Shown here piece after piece: positions 45,166-56,927 of a stretch of DNA of 64,000 nt (position 1 is the first letter of the stretch; every line of letters begins with the position of its first letter). Made by a program: the position numbers and the translations under genes. Source of the stretch: Conus ventricosus (taxonomy: Eukaryota > Mollusca > Gastropoda > Neogastropoda > Conidae); assembly GCA_018398815.1 (NCBI GenBank), contig CM031620.1, positions 68,288,814 through 68,352,813 of the forward strand. Reading direction: 5' to 3'. The notes below the pieces were generated by a model. It was not told where the DNA came from. It saw only the letters and a list, made by a program, of their open reading frames with translations, and searched no databases.

Positions 45166-45670
45166 GGGCGTACCACGCACTGATTCCCCCATTGGCAGGG
45201 CAACCACGCATGCGATCCCTCATTGGCAGGGCACCACGCAACTGATTTCCCCCATTGGCAGGCACCACGCACTGACTCCCCCCATTGCAGGGCACCCGCA
45301 CTGATTCCCATTGGCACACACAACACACTGATTCCCCAATTGGCCGGCACCACCGCACTGACACCCCCATTGCAGGGTCACCACGCACGACTCCCCCATT
45401 GGCAGGGCACCACGCACTGATTCCCCCCCATTGCAGGCACCACGCACTGATTCCCTCATTGGCAGGCACCATGCACTGATTCCCCATTGGCAGGCACCAC
45501 GCACTGACTCCCCCATTGGCAGGGTACCACGCACTGATTCCTCCCATTGGCAGGGCACCACGCACTGATTCCCCCATTGGCAGGGCACCACGCCCTGATT
45601 TTCCCCCATTGGCAGGGGCAACCACGCACTGACTCCCCCATTGGCAGGGCACCACGCACTGATTCCCCCA
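45166..45670. repeat. Minisatellite, about 30-bp unit, continuous copy
   Basis: About sixteen units of GGCAGGGCACCACGCACTGA plus TTCCCCCATT-type spacer. Unit length varies by one to three bases, probably from read errors. There is no spacer diversity, so this is not a CRISPR-type array. Confidence 0.9.
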
Positions 45671-47029
45671 CCCTTCCTGGCTTGTTCCACTCTGCCTGCC
45701 CCTTCCTCACTGAGGACAGTAATTGATTGATCGAGTGCAAAACTTTAGTCCCCCACCCCCCCCCTGCCTCTCGTGATCCATTCCCTGCCATTCTTCCCTC
45801 CCATCCTTGCCCCCTGCAAAACCTTCCTCGCCCTCCACCATCCCACCTTCACCATCATACCAGACGGAAACTGGTTTTTGTCACAGAGAGAGACAACACA
45901 CACTATCACACAACAGCAACACCACACACTCTCTCTCTCTTCTCTCTCTCTTCTCTGGACGTCATAGTGTGGGGACGCGAGTGATCAGCTTCTGCAATTA
46001 GTGTTTTTCAAGTGTAACTGATGTTACCGAACGCTTGAGTTTTTTGATGAAAGTCTGTGATTGCTCCTTGCAACCTGACATCATACTATATGTCAGTTTT
46101 TCTGGACGGAAAAAGAATCAATAAATTAGTTCTCGGGTTTTCTTTATATAAAACTATCACAAAATCTCGTGGTGTCTCAGCACAGCCCTCCCATCGCGTG
46201 CTGTCTTAAGCCTTGTTGCTAGGCCCCAAGGCCAACCGTGACCGAAGCGTTCCAGTGTTAGTGACTTCAGCTGCCACTAAGTTCATCCGACAGACTCCAT
46301 CCCGTCGTCTCGCCCGTGATTTGGACCCGATGCAGAACAGGCCTGTGGTGTCCCCGGTGCCCTGTTGTGACCATCATCTGGTCACTTTTCCCACTTTCCA
46401 GACGGCGTCCCTCCTTTGCCCCGTGGAAACCAGCCTCGCCTAGAGCACAATCGAAGTGTCTAATTACCTGTGACTAGTGCGTGTGCCCTGTTCGAGTTGG
46501 TGAGGCCCTGGGCCAGCTGTGAAAGCTGCTTACAAGCGCTTTCAAGCCGTCTTTTGTGCTCTTCAGCCACCTTCTTCTCACGGTGTTCGTCTCCCCGGTC
46601 ACCCAACACGTATGGACATCACGAAAACAACGTACGTACTTAGATTATCCTTCTTTAAAGCATGCCAGGACGTGGTGACGCGACATTGATTTGTTAGCAG
46701 TTCCATTGGCAGCGCTGCCTTCTACAATACCCCCTATTCCTCCCCAACCCCACTTCCCCTCCCCCTTTCCTCCCTGCACCATTACCCACCAGCCGCCTAG
46801 TCCTTGGTCCTCTTCGCTCCAAGTGTCACTGTTCAATCAGCGACAGGCATGTCTGTTTATCTGCACCATGTAGCTTGAAACAGCTCTGAATCATGAGATG
46901 ACCGTGCTATCTCCCCTATTCCCCTCCTTTACTCCCCACATCCTCCCTCCCCACCCTCAATCCTCCAACATCCCCTCCCCTCCCCCCCCCCCATCACATC
47001 ACTCCTACTCTTCACCCTGCTCATGCTTA
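45671..47029. other. Spacer without recognisable genes (copy 2)
   Basis: C run at about 45750-45767, CA and CT repeats (about 45895-45955), unique sequence matching 20916-22249, and C/T-rich stretches near 46900-47000. No supported gene. Confidence 0.6.
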
Positions 47030-47640
47030 TGCGTTTACAGTCATGTCTGTGGTCACGACATAGCAGTGATGTGTATGTGACAGGTTTCCCCTAGAATGAC
47101 ATTAGAAGAGACCCCAAGCAACTCGCATTTAAAGTCACACTACACCTGTTTCCAACAGCAAGACCAAGTACTATACAAACGTATATTGGGTGACATCAAC
47201 AACAGACAAGGTAAGTGTGCAATGGGCCAACTACGCCAAACCTAATCAACCTCTTGTTCTCACGACAATGCTGAAATGCCCTCTATCCCCACCTGCCTCC
47301 CCAGTGAGACAGTTGTACCGGACCAAGGTGCAAGTCAACTGTACCACCCTGAACCTCATCAACATCACAGTATTTTACTCAACAGGTACTGTTCTGTACA
47401 AGGAAGACCTGTGCACGAAAATGCTGCAGTATGAGTTTCAAAACACATAATCCAGTTTGGGGGGGTGAATTTGAACAGTCTTCTCATTGACACCGCCAAG
47501 AACTCCCATTCCAACCTCAACAAGGCTGTAGCGACAACCTGTCTTGACTTTCCCCTTCCCGTCTCTAAAGACACTCCCTTCTGCTGGCCTTTCTGCCGCA
47601 GGACATATGTGACAAGATCATTTAGACAACGCACCGATCA
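47030..47640 (+). other. Candidate spliced gene fragment, unknown family
   Basis: A frame reading CFQQQDQVLYKRILGDINNR runs into CAAG|GTAAGTG at about 47210. An acceptor CCTGCCTCCCCAG precedes TGAGACAG at about 47305. Joining them keeps the frame (QLYRTKVQVNCTTLNLINIT, then LYKEDLCTKMLQYEF). A further segment (SLLIDTAKNSHSNLNKAV, CWPFC) follows after a short disturbed stretch. Cys-containing and extracellular-looking, with an NCT/NIT glycosylation pattern. I do not recognise the family. It could be a nested host gene, a pseudogene, or chance. Confidence 0.3.
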
Positions 47641-47799
47641 GTCCCATCCCCCGCTCTTGTACAAACTGTGTAATACACACACACGCCTCCCCCCTCCCTT
47701 TCTCGTTCCCATCGGCCGGGGGGGGGGGGGGGAATAAACGTCAGTATTAATTGTTCAATCTATGCAAAACTGTCCCCTCTCAACCCTGCAAACTCACCC
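47641..47799. other. C/G homopolymer-rich spacer
   Basis: Includes G runs at about 47718-47732 and C runs at 47808-47828. No gene. Confidence 0.5.
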
Positions 47800-49130
47800 C
47801 TCTCAACACCCCCCCCCCCCACCCCCCCTTTCCCTCCCAAATGTAAGCAATGACACGTCCAAAAGTTTACATTGCATCGTAACTACATCGCCCGTCCTCC
47901 ACCTCTGGGGCTGATTACGGGTGACTTCATTAGAGGCTGGCACATGACTGTGTTCTGGGCTGACTGGCGTTGTCGTGGTAGTCGCCAATCTTTCCCTCAG
48001 GGTGCTGTGACAGCCGGAATCTGGCTGAGTTCCTATGGCATGGCGATGCTCCTGGCTACATCAGATAGGATGCAGCAGTACCACTGGTGGGAGTATAGAG
48101 AGTCATTAGGGGCTGGTTCGATATCCCTGCTGGAAAAAAAAACGCGGGGGGTGGGCATGGGGAATCGTTCATTATAAGTCTTCCATTCATATAGTATGCA
48201 AGCATTTCCCGGCTCCTTGAGGATACAGCACGGTGTACCTTTGCATCCTGGTCAGGTCACCCCAACACGAAGATCCCCTCGACATCTCCCGCATCCTGTA
48301 CCTTGCCGTCCCTTTTCCCTCATAATGGTCATGTCGCTCTCTCCATCTGCTGAACTTGACAAGGGTGGGCGCGGGCGTTGGACAAACTGGACAGGAACCC
48401 AGATGTTAAATACTTCTAATCTAACCATCTTGTCATTCGTTTGTGAAAGTATTCTTGTAACATGAACAAAGCTGGACATGCATACCTGGATGGTTCTCCC
48501 TTTTTTTTCTTTAAGCCATAAAATATCAGATTAGAGCGTCGTAAAGGTCTGTCTTGATTTATTACTGCACTTTCCAGCTGTTTGAGGCAGGAGATTGTGT
48601 AATGACAGATTTCCTTGAATGTCTGTGAATGCCCGTTGTTTGATTGTACTTGCACGTCCAACTCAATGGCAGTTCGTTAGTCATATGAGCTGTGTAGTAT
48701 TTCTGTACTGTTATGTTTAGTTTCTTTATCATACATCGAGTTTTCTTTTCACCTGGGTCATTGTGAGACGGCTTATTCATCATAGCAATAAGGTATTCAG
48801 TTTTCTTCCACTCGTGCATTTTGACCGTTGAGTTTCACTCTAAATCTTTGATCAAATCTAAGAACATGGTCCAGTGCCTGATGGATTCAATATCCCTACT
48901 CTCAGCAAAAGAAATCAGAGATAAGGAGGGGAGAACTGGAAATCGTAATGACGAAATGGGATCAAACATTCAGTTGATGAGGGAACTGGGCAGAAATCAA
49001 GGCAGGAAGGAGGAGCAGAAAGACAACAGAATGATGCTCGGCAGAAAAGGGAAAGTCATCATACCTGAGCTTTGTCCTGAACACATCTCCACACACTGTC
49101 ATGGCAGGCAGAAAGGGCGCTGAACAGAAA
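47800..49130 (-). mobile_element. LINE ORF1 region, uninterrupted allele (empty site for element B)
   Basis: Read on the minus strand from about 49130: a region whose 2A-like motif is broken by indels (about 48870-48900), a coiled coil (about 48820-48600), then across 48569-48563 without interruption into DRPLRRSNLIFYGL (about 48550-48505), a WRD/MTIMREKGRQ segment (about 48330) and a DLTR-like segment (about 48250). The 3' end toward 47800 is Pro/Ser-rich. Element B is inserted at TACTGCA in the other copy. Confidence 0.6.
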
Positions 49131-49779
49131 TCATTTTTGACAGCAACAGCCACAAACAAACACTGCCACCTCTGTCCACTGTGCGCAGGCCCTGCAAACG
49201 GCTTCGCAATTACTGTCTCTGCACAAGAGATTTCATTCATTTTTTAAATCATAATTTTGATTAAAGTTGCAAACAAATCATAATTTTTGCTTAAAGTTGC
49301 AACAAACTGACCCTATGCACAACGATAGTACTGTAAGTCTACTGCCATGGTCCAATCAATAACACTCAACAAACCTGAAGTAAACAGTAAACACATAGAG
49401 TGAGAAAACTGAAAACGGAGCAAATTGTAAACACGTAAGCACTCGACGACTTGCTTCAGATCTTCAAATCATAGCCACGTCTCTCCATAGACTTAAGTGA
49501 CTCCGGTGTGCCGCATTATAAAAAAGAATACCAAGCTTTCCTTGTTAAAAGACAGCATATCATACCACACCCCTCCTCTGCCCTAACTTACCTACCAGCC
49601 TAGCCTAAAAAAACACCAACAAGCCCGTAAGGTGGAGCGCAGGTAGGCTACCCACGTTCAAACCTTTTCAGAGGGTTACCCCACCCCTATCCTGCCCCAG
49701 AACAACATTAGGCTAGGTCCAGGCCCGCAACCATTCACACACACTTCCACACAACACATACATATGGTCTTGTATTTTA
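49131..49779. other. LINE-associated untranslated sequence
   Basis: Contains a short direct repeat of AATCATAATTTTGATTAAAG (about 49247-49310) and A/T-rich sequence that recurs at 52230-52640. Probably 3' or 5' untranslated LINE sequence. No gene. Confidence 0.4.
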
Positions 49780-51370
49780 AAAGTAAAGTTTGCTGAGCTC
49801 CCTCCTGAAATGTGAGAGGGCCCACAGCTGCAGCTGCCCGGTAGAGAGTTCACTAAACTGGATGGTGCGGTGAAAGAAACTATACTCAGGACATTTTCAG
49901 CGAGGTTTTTTGATCTATAGGTGGCGGAATTTCTTGGAGTGTTGGCTCTTGTTCTGGGCGTATGCTAGTGTTCAGGTACTCCTCTGGCGGAATGTCCACA
50001 AGTTGTTCACGGAGACTTGTAGAACATTGTTAGTTGGCTTTTGTCCTCCTGGACTTCCAGGGGATTCCCATTTGAGGTCAGTGAGCAGGACCAGTAACGC
50101 TACAGGTGTAATCATAGTGGTTTTGTGACGTGTTCTGGCTGCTCTCCTCTGTACTGCTTCTATCTGTTTAGTTTTTGTCGCGTGTACGGGTTCCAGACTG
50201 TACTGCAGTATTCGAGGTGGGGTTGAACTAGGTTCTTGTAGGCATTGGTCTTGGTTGCCTGGACCGCTACCCTCAAGTTCTGCTCAGGAATCCTATCATC
50301 TCCTGGCCTTTTGGTGAGTGGGGGGGTTTGACATGGCTGGTCCAGCTTAGATCTCTCGAGATATTAACTCCCAGGTTATTTTGATTCGTGTTCGATTCCA
50401 GGGTAATGGCTTCAGTTGTACCTAAATATGATGGGGTCCCTGGATCTGGTGGAGGATAGGGTATTGCATTTCTGTGGGTGGAATTCCATGCCCCACCTCT
50501 TTTCCCACTTGGACATGTATTATAGTCCTCCTGCAGTAACCGCAGTCGTTTGGTTCCTGAGCTTCTCTGTAGACAATACAGTCATCAGCGAACAGCCTAG
50601 TTCTTGAGTGGAGTTGATCTTGGAGGTCGTTAATGAAGACCAGGAAAGAGACACATGGCCCCAAAACGGTGCCTTGTGGTACGCCACTGACGAACTGGGC
50701 CGGATGCTCGTGACTTGGCGCCATCAACTACTACCTGCTGGGTCGATGGCGGACAAGAAGCTCTTATCCATGCCAGAGTCGGTGCCCTCGGATACCCAAA
50801 GTTGTTTCAGTTTCTTAAGGAGATGCTCATAGGGCACTTTGTCAAATGCTTTCGAAAAGTCTACGATGGTATGTCAGTTGGATCCAATTTGTCCATACTA
50901 TGAGGCGATCTGTGTACAGTGTGAGCAAGTTGTGTCTCACAGCTTCTTCTGGCTCCTGAAGCCGTGCTGCATCAGTCGCGTGATATGGTTATGTTATGTG
51001 AGTGTATGCAAGATGTGACTTGCTTATAATGTGTTCCGGTAATATGCAGCATAGGCTGGTCAGTGAGACTGGTCTGTAATTTGCTGGTTGTTCAGTCCCC
51101 TTTTTTGAAGACTTGCTGTTACCTGTTAGCATCTCCAGTCATCAGGAACACATCTCAGCTAAGGTGTTGGAAAAAATCAAGTACATTGGCGCTAGTTCGC
51201 TGCGCACTCTTTCACGACTCTGCTGGGGGATTTTCGACCCGTACCGGCTGCCTTGTGTGGGTTGGTCTTCCGGAGTGAACGGCCTCACTCCTTCCAAAGC
51301 CAACAGTGATTGTTGTTCAGGCTGGGAGGGAATCCCTGTGGAAATGGGAATATCTCGAAGGTCTTCAGAG
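49780..51370 (-). mobile_element. LINE reverse transcriptase, CR1/Jockey-like, copy 1
   Basis: Minus-strand RT fingers to thumb. Near 51300 the frame reads VRPFTPEDQPTQ; around 50880 a [13 protein letters not shown] segment is seen, then [11 protein letters not shown] near 50670, [18 protein letters not shown] (the F/Y-A-D-D catalytic box) near 50600, and a VNISRDLSW region near 50350. The N-terminal endonuclease is absent. Frameshifts are common. The 3' end lies near 49800. Confidence 0.75.
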
Positions 51371-51376
51371 AGACCC

Positions 51377-51448
51377 GCATAATTGCCGCACTAGACTCAA
51401 CCGCCTCAACCAAGATTCAGGCGGTTGACCCTAGTGCCGGCATTATGC
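51377..51448. repeat. Hairpin with 30-bp arms, possible terminus of another element
   Basis: GCATAATTGCCGCACTAGAC (left arm start) pairs with 51419-51448 with about four mismatches. The second RT copy ends in the same kind of sequence at 54306 (AACAGCATAATGCCGGCATA) directly before the N gap that leads into element C. These may be the two termini of element C. Confidence 0.5.
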
Positions 51449-51451
51449 TGT

Positions 51452-51549
51452 TCCTCTGACAAGTAAGACTTCAATAAATCCAAACCGGGTTACTTTCCCC
51501 CAAAACTGGTTGAGGCGGAAGGGGCCCAGTTGGTATTTCTACGTTCTCT
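51452..51549. repeat. Isolated terminal repeat of element B type, reverse orientation
   Basis: CTCTGACAAGTAAGACTTCA is followed by a loop and TTGGTATTTCTACGTTCTCT. Matches the left terminus of B (23702-23810) in inverse order. Followed by the target duplicate TACTGCA at 51549-51555. Confidence 0.65.
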
Positions 51550-52100
51550 ACTGCACTTTCCAGCTGTTTGGAGTGGGAGATTGTGTAATGAAGATTTCCT
51601 GAATGTCTGTGATGTCCTTTGTTGATTGTACTTGCTCGTCCAATCTCATTGTGCAGTTCTTTAGCATATGATGCTGTGTATGTATTTCTGTACTGTTTTG
51701 TTTTAGTTCTTTATCCATAGCATCGAGTTTCTTTTCAACCTGGTCATTGTGAGATCGGGCTTTATTCATCATAGCAATAAGGGTATTGAGTTTGTCTTCC
51801 AATCGTGCATTTTGACCGTTGAGTTTCACCTCTAAATCTTTGACAAATTCTAGAACATTGTCAGGGCCTGGATTGGATTCAATATCCCTACATCTCAGCA
51901 AAAGAAATCCGAGATTAAGAGGGGAGAACTGGAAATCGTATGGACGAAATGGGACAAACTTTCAGTTGATGAGGGGAATGGGCAGAAATCAAGGCAGGAA
52001 GAGGAGCAGAAAGACACAGAATTATGCTCGGCAGAAAAGGGAAAGTCATCATACTGTGCTTTGTCCTGAACACATCTCCATCACACTGTCATGTGCAGGC
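51550..52100 (-). mobile_element. LINE ORF1 5' part with 2A-like skipping motif
   Basis: The minus strand reads LGFLLLRCRDIESNPGPDNV. DIESNPGP lies at 51863-51886 and fits the D(V/I)ExNPGP consensus of 2A peptides, with the usual hydrophobic stretch upstream. Downstream are about 100 residues of coiled coil (EFVKDLEVKLNGQNARLEDK...). The frame ends at the element B insertion point. 2A motifs at LINE ORF N-termini are known in some CR1-like elements. Whether ribosomes actually skip here is untested. Confidence 0.65.
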
Positions 52101-52639
52101 AGAAAGGGGCGCTGAACAGAATCATTGTTGACAGCAACAGCCACATAACAAACACTGCCACCTCTTGTCCACTGTGCGCATGCCCGCAAACGGCTCGCAA
52201 TTACTGTCTCTGCACAATGATTTCATCATTTTTTAAATCATAATTTTGATTAAAGTGCAACAAATCATAATTTTGATTAAAGTTGCAACAAACTGACCTA
52301 TTGCACAACGATAGTACTGTAAGTCTACTGCCATGTCCAATCATTAACACTCAACAACCTTGAAGTAAACAGTAAACACATAGAGTGGAGAAAACTGAAA
52401 ACGGAGCAAATTGTAAACACGTCTGCACTCGACGACTGCTTCAGATCTTCAAATCAATAGCCACGTCATCTCCATAGACTTTAAGTGACTCCGGTGTGCG
52501 CATTAAAAAAAAGAAGTCCTACTTTCTTGTTTAAAAGACAGCATTCATACCACCACCCCTCCCCTCCCTAACTTACCTACCAGCTAGCCTAAAAAAACAC
52601 CAACAACACGTAAGTGTGGAGCTGCAGGTAGGCTACCCA
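52101..52639. other. LINE-associated untranslated sequence (second copy)
   Basis: Repeats 49131-49779 with a few percent differences. No gene. Confidence 0.4.
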
Positions 52640-54305
52640 CGTTCACCTTTTAAGAGGGTTACCCCACTCCCTATCCTGCCCCAGAACAAGCATTAGGCTA
52701 GTCCAGGCCCGCCAACCATTCACACACACTTCCACACACAACACATACAATGGCTGTATTTTAAAAGTAAAGTTTGCTGAGCTCCCTCCTGAAATGTGAG
52801 AGGGGGCCTCAGCTGCAGCTGCCGTAGAGAGTTCCAAACTGGAATGGTGCGGTGAAAGAAACTATACTTCAGGACATCGGTTTTTGATCTAAGGTGGCGG
52901 AATTTCTTGGAGTGGTGGCTCTTGTTCTGGCGGATGCTAGTGTCAGGTACTCCTCTGGCGGAATGTCCACAAGGTTGTTCACAGACTTGTAGAACATTGT
53001 TAGTTGGGCTTTTGTCCTCCTGGACTCCAGGGATTCCCATTTGAGGTCAGTGAGCAGACCAGTAACGCTACAGGTGTAATCATAGTGGTTGGTGACGTAT
53101 CTGGCTGCTCTCCTCTGTACTGCTTCTATCTGTTTAGTTTTGTCTGCAGTGTAGGGTTCCAGACTGTACTGCAGTATTCGAGGTGGGGTGAACTAGGGTC
53201 TTGTAGGCATTGGTCTTGGTTGCCTGGTTCGCTACCCTCAGGTTCTGCCTCAGGAATCCTATCATGCTCCTGGCCTTTTTGGTGGAGCAGTTGACATGGC
53301 TGGTCCAGCTTAGATCTCTCGAGATATTAACTCCCAGGTATTTTGATTCGGTTGTTCGTTCCAGGGTATGGCCTTTCAGTTTGTACCTAAATATGATGGG
53401 GGCCCTGGATCTGGTGAGGATAGGGTATTGCATTTCTGTGGGTGGAATTCCATGCCCCATCTCTTTTCCCACTTGGACAGTGTATTTAAGTCCTCCTGCA
53501 GTAACCGGCAGTCGTTCTGGTTCCTGACTTCTCTGTAAACAATACAGTCATCAGCGAACAGCCTAGTTCTTGAGTGGAGTTGATCTTGGAGGTCGTAATG
53601 AAGACCAGGAAGAGAAGAGGGCCCAAAACTGTGCCTTGTGGTACGCCACTGACAACTGGGGCCTGCTCGGACTTAGCGCCATCAACTACTACCTGCTGGG
53701 TACGATGGGACAAGAAGCTTATCCATGCCAGTGTCGGTCCTCGGATACCATAGTGGTTCAGTTTCTTAAGGAGATGCTCATAGGGCACTTTGTCAAATGC
53801 TTTCGAAAAGTCTAAGATGGTCAGTCAGTTTGGATCCATTTGTCCAGACTAGAGGCGATCTCGTGTGACAGTGTGAGGGTTGTGTCTCACACTTCTTCTG
53901 GCTCTGAAGCCGTGCTGGCAGTCCGTGAGTATGTTATGTTATGTGAGGTGTTGGCATGATGTTACTTGCTATAATGTGTTCCTGTAAAATGCAGCATAGG
54001 CTGGTCAGTGAGACGGTCTGTAATTTGCTGGTTGTTCCTGTCCCCTTTTTTGAAGACTGCTGTTACTTTAGCCATCTTCCAGTCCTCAGGAACACATCCC
54101 TCAGTTAAGGTGTGGAAAAAACAATGTTAACATGGGCGCTAGTTCGTCTGCGCACTCTTTCAGGACTCTTGCTGGAATTTCGTCCGACCGGCTGCCTGTG
54201 TGGGTTGGTCTTCCGGAGTAACTGCCTCACTCCTTCCAAAGACACAGTGATGTTGTTCATGGCTGGGGAGGGAATCCCGTGAAATGGATACTCGAAGGTC
54301 TTCAG
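52640..54305 (-). mobile_element. LINE reverse transcriptase, CR1/Jockey-like, copy 2
   Basis: Cleaner than copy 1. [20 protein letters not shown] and [20 protein letters not shown] lie at 53788-53640, then [13 protein letters not shown]. The catalytic ADDC box is obscured by a frameshift near 53560. EFHPTEMQYPI-like, SKYLGVNISRDLSW and NAYKTLVHP follow to 53134. The far end is cut at 54305 by the hairpin-like sequence and the gap. Confidence 0.75.
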
Positions 54306-54366
54306 AACAGCATAATGCCGGCATAGCTCAACCCCCTCACCAGTTTCAGCGAAGGTGCTTCACAAT
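54306..54366. repeat. Partial terminal hairpin sequence at gap edge
   Basis: AACAGCATAATGCCGGCATA matches the right arm of the 51377-51448 hairpin. Cut by the N gap, so the element it belongs to is not seen directly. Confidence 0.4.
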
Positions 54367-55366
54367 NNNNNNNNNNNNNNNNNNNNNNNNNNNNNNNNNN
54401 NNNNNNNNNNNNNNNNNNNNNNNNNNNNNNNNNNNNNNNNNNNNNNNNNNNNNNNNNNNNNNNNNNNNNNNNNNNNNNNNNNNNNNNNNNNNNNNNNNNN
54501 NNNNNNNNNNNNNNNNNNNNNNNNNNNNNNNNNNNNNNNNNNNNNNNNNNNNNNNNNNNNNNNNNNNNNNNNNNNNNNNNNNNNNNNNNNNNNNNNNNNN
54601 NNNNNNNNNNNNNNNNNNNNNNNNNNNNNNNNNNNNNNNNNNNNNNNNNNNNNNNNNNNNNNNNNNNNNNNNNNNNNNNNNNNNNNNNNNNNNNNNNNNN
54701 NNNNNNNNNNNNNNNNNNNNNNNNNNNNNNNNNNNNNNNNNNNNNNNNNNNNNNNNNNNNNNNNNNNNNNNNNNNNNNNNNNNNNNNNNNNNNNNNNNNN
54801 NNNNNNNNNNNNNNNNNNNNNNNNNNNNNNNNNNNNNNNNNNNNNNNNNNNNNNNNNNNNNNNNNNNNNNNNNNNNNNNNNNNNNNNNNNNNNNNNNNNN
54901 NNNNNNNNNNNNNNNNNNNNNNNNNNNNNNNNNNNNNNNNNNNNNNNNNNNNNNNNNNNNNNNNNNNNNNNNNNNNNNNNNNNNNNNNNNNNNNNNNNNN
55001 NNNNNNNNNNNNNNNNNNNNNNNNNNNNNNNNNNNNNNNNNNNNNNNNNNNNNNNNNNNNNNNNNNNNNNNNNNNNNNNNNNNNNNNNNNNNNNNNNNNN
55101 NNNNNNNNNNNNNNNNNNNNNNNNNNNNNNNNNNNNNNNNNNNNNNNNNNNNNNNNNNNNNNNNNNNNNNNNNNNNNNNNNNNNNNNNNNNNNNNNNNNN
55201 NNNNNNNNNNNNNNNNNNNNNNNNNNNNNNNNNNNNNNNNNNNNNNNNNNNNNNNNNNNNNNNNNNNNNNNNNNNNNNNNNNNNNNNNNNNNNNNNNNNN
55301 NNNNNNNNNNNNNNNNNNNNNNNNNNNNNNNNNNNNNNNNNNNNNNNNNNNNNNNNNNNNNNNNNN
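54367..55366. other. Assembly gap, exactly 1000 N
   Basis: A round-number N block. The left half of element C is presumably missing here. Confidence 0.99.
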
Positions 55367-56452
55367 AAATTTGAAACCCAAAACATAAAACCCCAAAAAG
55401 CCTGGATTGCGCATTATATTTTGCGCCGGGGGATGAGCGGGGATGCTTTTTTAAAAATTACGGGAATACAGATTGATTTTTTGTCTGACCGCAATGTTCA
55501 GATGATTAAAAAAGGATTGCGTGGGGGGAATTAGTTGGCGTGCACCATTAGTAAACCCAAACAAAAAATACTTGGGACTATGATCCAAAAAAAGGTCTAA
55601 CTACTCATGTATTTAGATCCAACATCGTATGGGGGGGCAAGGGGCGCAACCCTTTCCTTTACGCAACTTTAAAATGTACACAGGGCGTACGAATAATATT
55701 CAAAGGAAATTAAAGGGGTTGACATTTTGACGCCAATCAACAGCGTGTTTATTTGAAGTTGACTTGAATATCCCGGAACTCCATCCTGAAAATGTATCCA
55801 TTGCAGCAGAAAGCTAAAATGGAAAAAAACAGACCACCTAAATTGGCCAAATTTTCGGGAAAAAAAAATTATGTCTGCCTTACAGACTTCTACAATTTTA
55901 TTTAAGACAGGGTTTTTGAAGTTGACAGCTGTTATGTATAATTGCTTTGATCAAGAACATTCATAAACCTACTAATAAAAAATACTGATCTCAGAACTAA
56001 ACCCCACAGATGCTTCAGAAAAAGACTTTTTCAAGGATGAAAACAGTTTTTGGAAAAGACATGGAGAATCCGCAAAAGCTAAAAAATGTTAGATTGGTCC
56101 CCAGAGAGAACCATGAAATTTAAAACGACTTCAAAACCAAAATTACGGGATTCAGAAGTTTTCATGATCGTTTTTTGGGAATATGAAAAAAAAAAGAAAG
56201 TAAAATTTGGGAAACCCGTTTTTTTATTGGGTTTACTGTTTAAAATTACAAAGCTTTTGATGTTAAATTTCTTTATACTACTTTAACCCCTTTGATCCTG
56301 ATCCAGATCTTTACACAGATACAACATTTTTTTGTTTGATATCCCTACGAAGATATCTTAAAGACATAGAATAGAATGCTAAAGGGGATGTGGGGGGTGG
56401 TACGACCATCTGAATCCTAAAGATTTGCCTTTTTTATTAAAATGTTACAAGA

Positions 56453-56602
56453 CAAGGAAAACGAGCTAAAAATGTTAGATATCAACAACCCCCTACATAC
56501 CATCACACCCCCCCCTCCATCACTCTCCTTCCCTCCTCTTCTCCTCCATTCTCCACTCTTCTCACTTCCATTTCTCTCTGTCTCTCCCTCTTTTTTTCCC
56601 CC

Positions 56603-56643
<41 letters not shown>

Positions 56644-56909
56644 TCTCCTTTTCCTCCTCCTCACTTTACTCTACCCTCTTTCCTCGTGCCCTATTCCTCG
56701 AACTCTACTCACCCTCTCTTCCACTGTCCCTCTGTCTACTTCATTCACCACTTTGGCTTCACAAGGGGAGTATTGTGCATGTTTATGTCTGTATTTTTTT
56801 GTCGCTGAGGAAGGCATTATGCCGAAAATTTCTTGTCCTGTTTTGTGTCGTGCATTAAATCGTCGTTACTTCACACTTTGTTTTGTGTGCTCTTCTGCTT
56901 TTTTGTCGT
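56453..56909. mobile_element. Small insertion in the polymerase of element C
   Basis: Flanked by GTTACAAGA (56444-56452) and GTTAACAAGA (56910-56919). Mostly pyrimidine-rich, with a CT microsatellite (56605-56648) and a GCTGAGGAAGGCATTATGCC motif (about 56804) of the kind seen near the ends of Penelope-like elements. Possibly a truncated Penelope-like copy. Confidence 0.45.
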
Positions 56910-56927
56910 GTTAACAAGAAGGTTTTA

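Noticed and set aside
45166..45670. CRISPR-like regular repeats
   Set aside because: The spacer between units is also repeated, so this is a simple minisatellite, and the DNA is eukaryotic.
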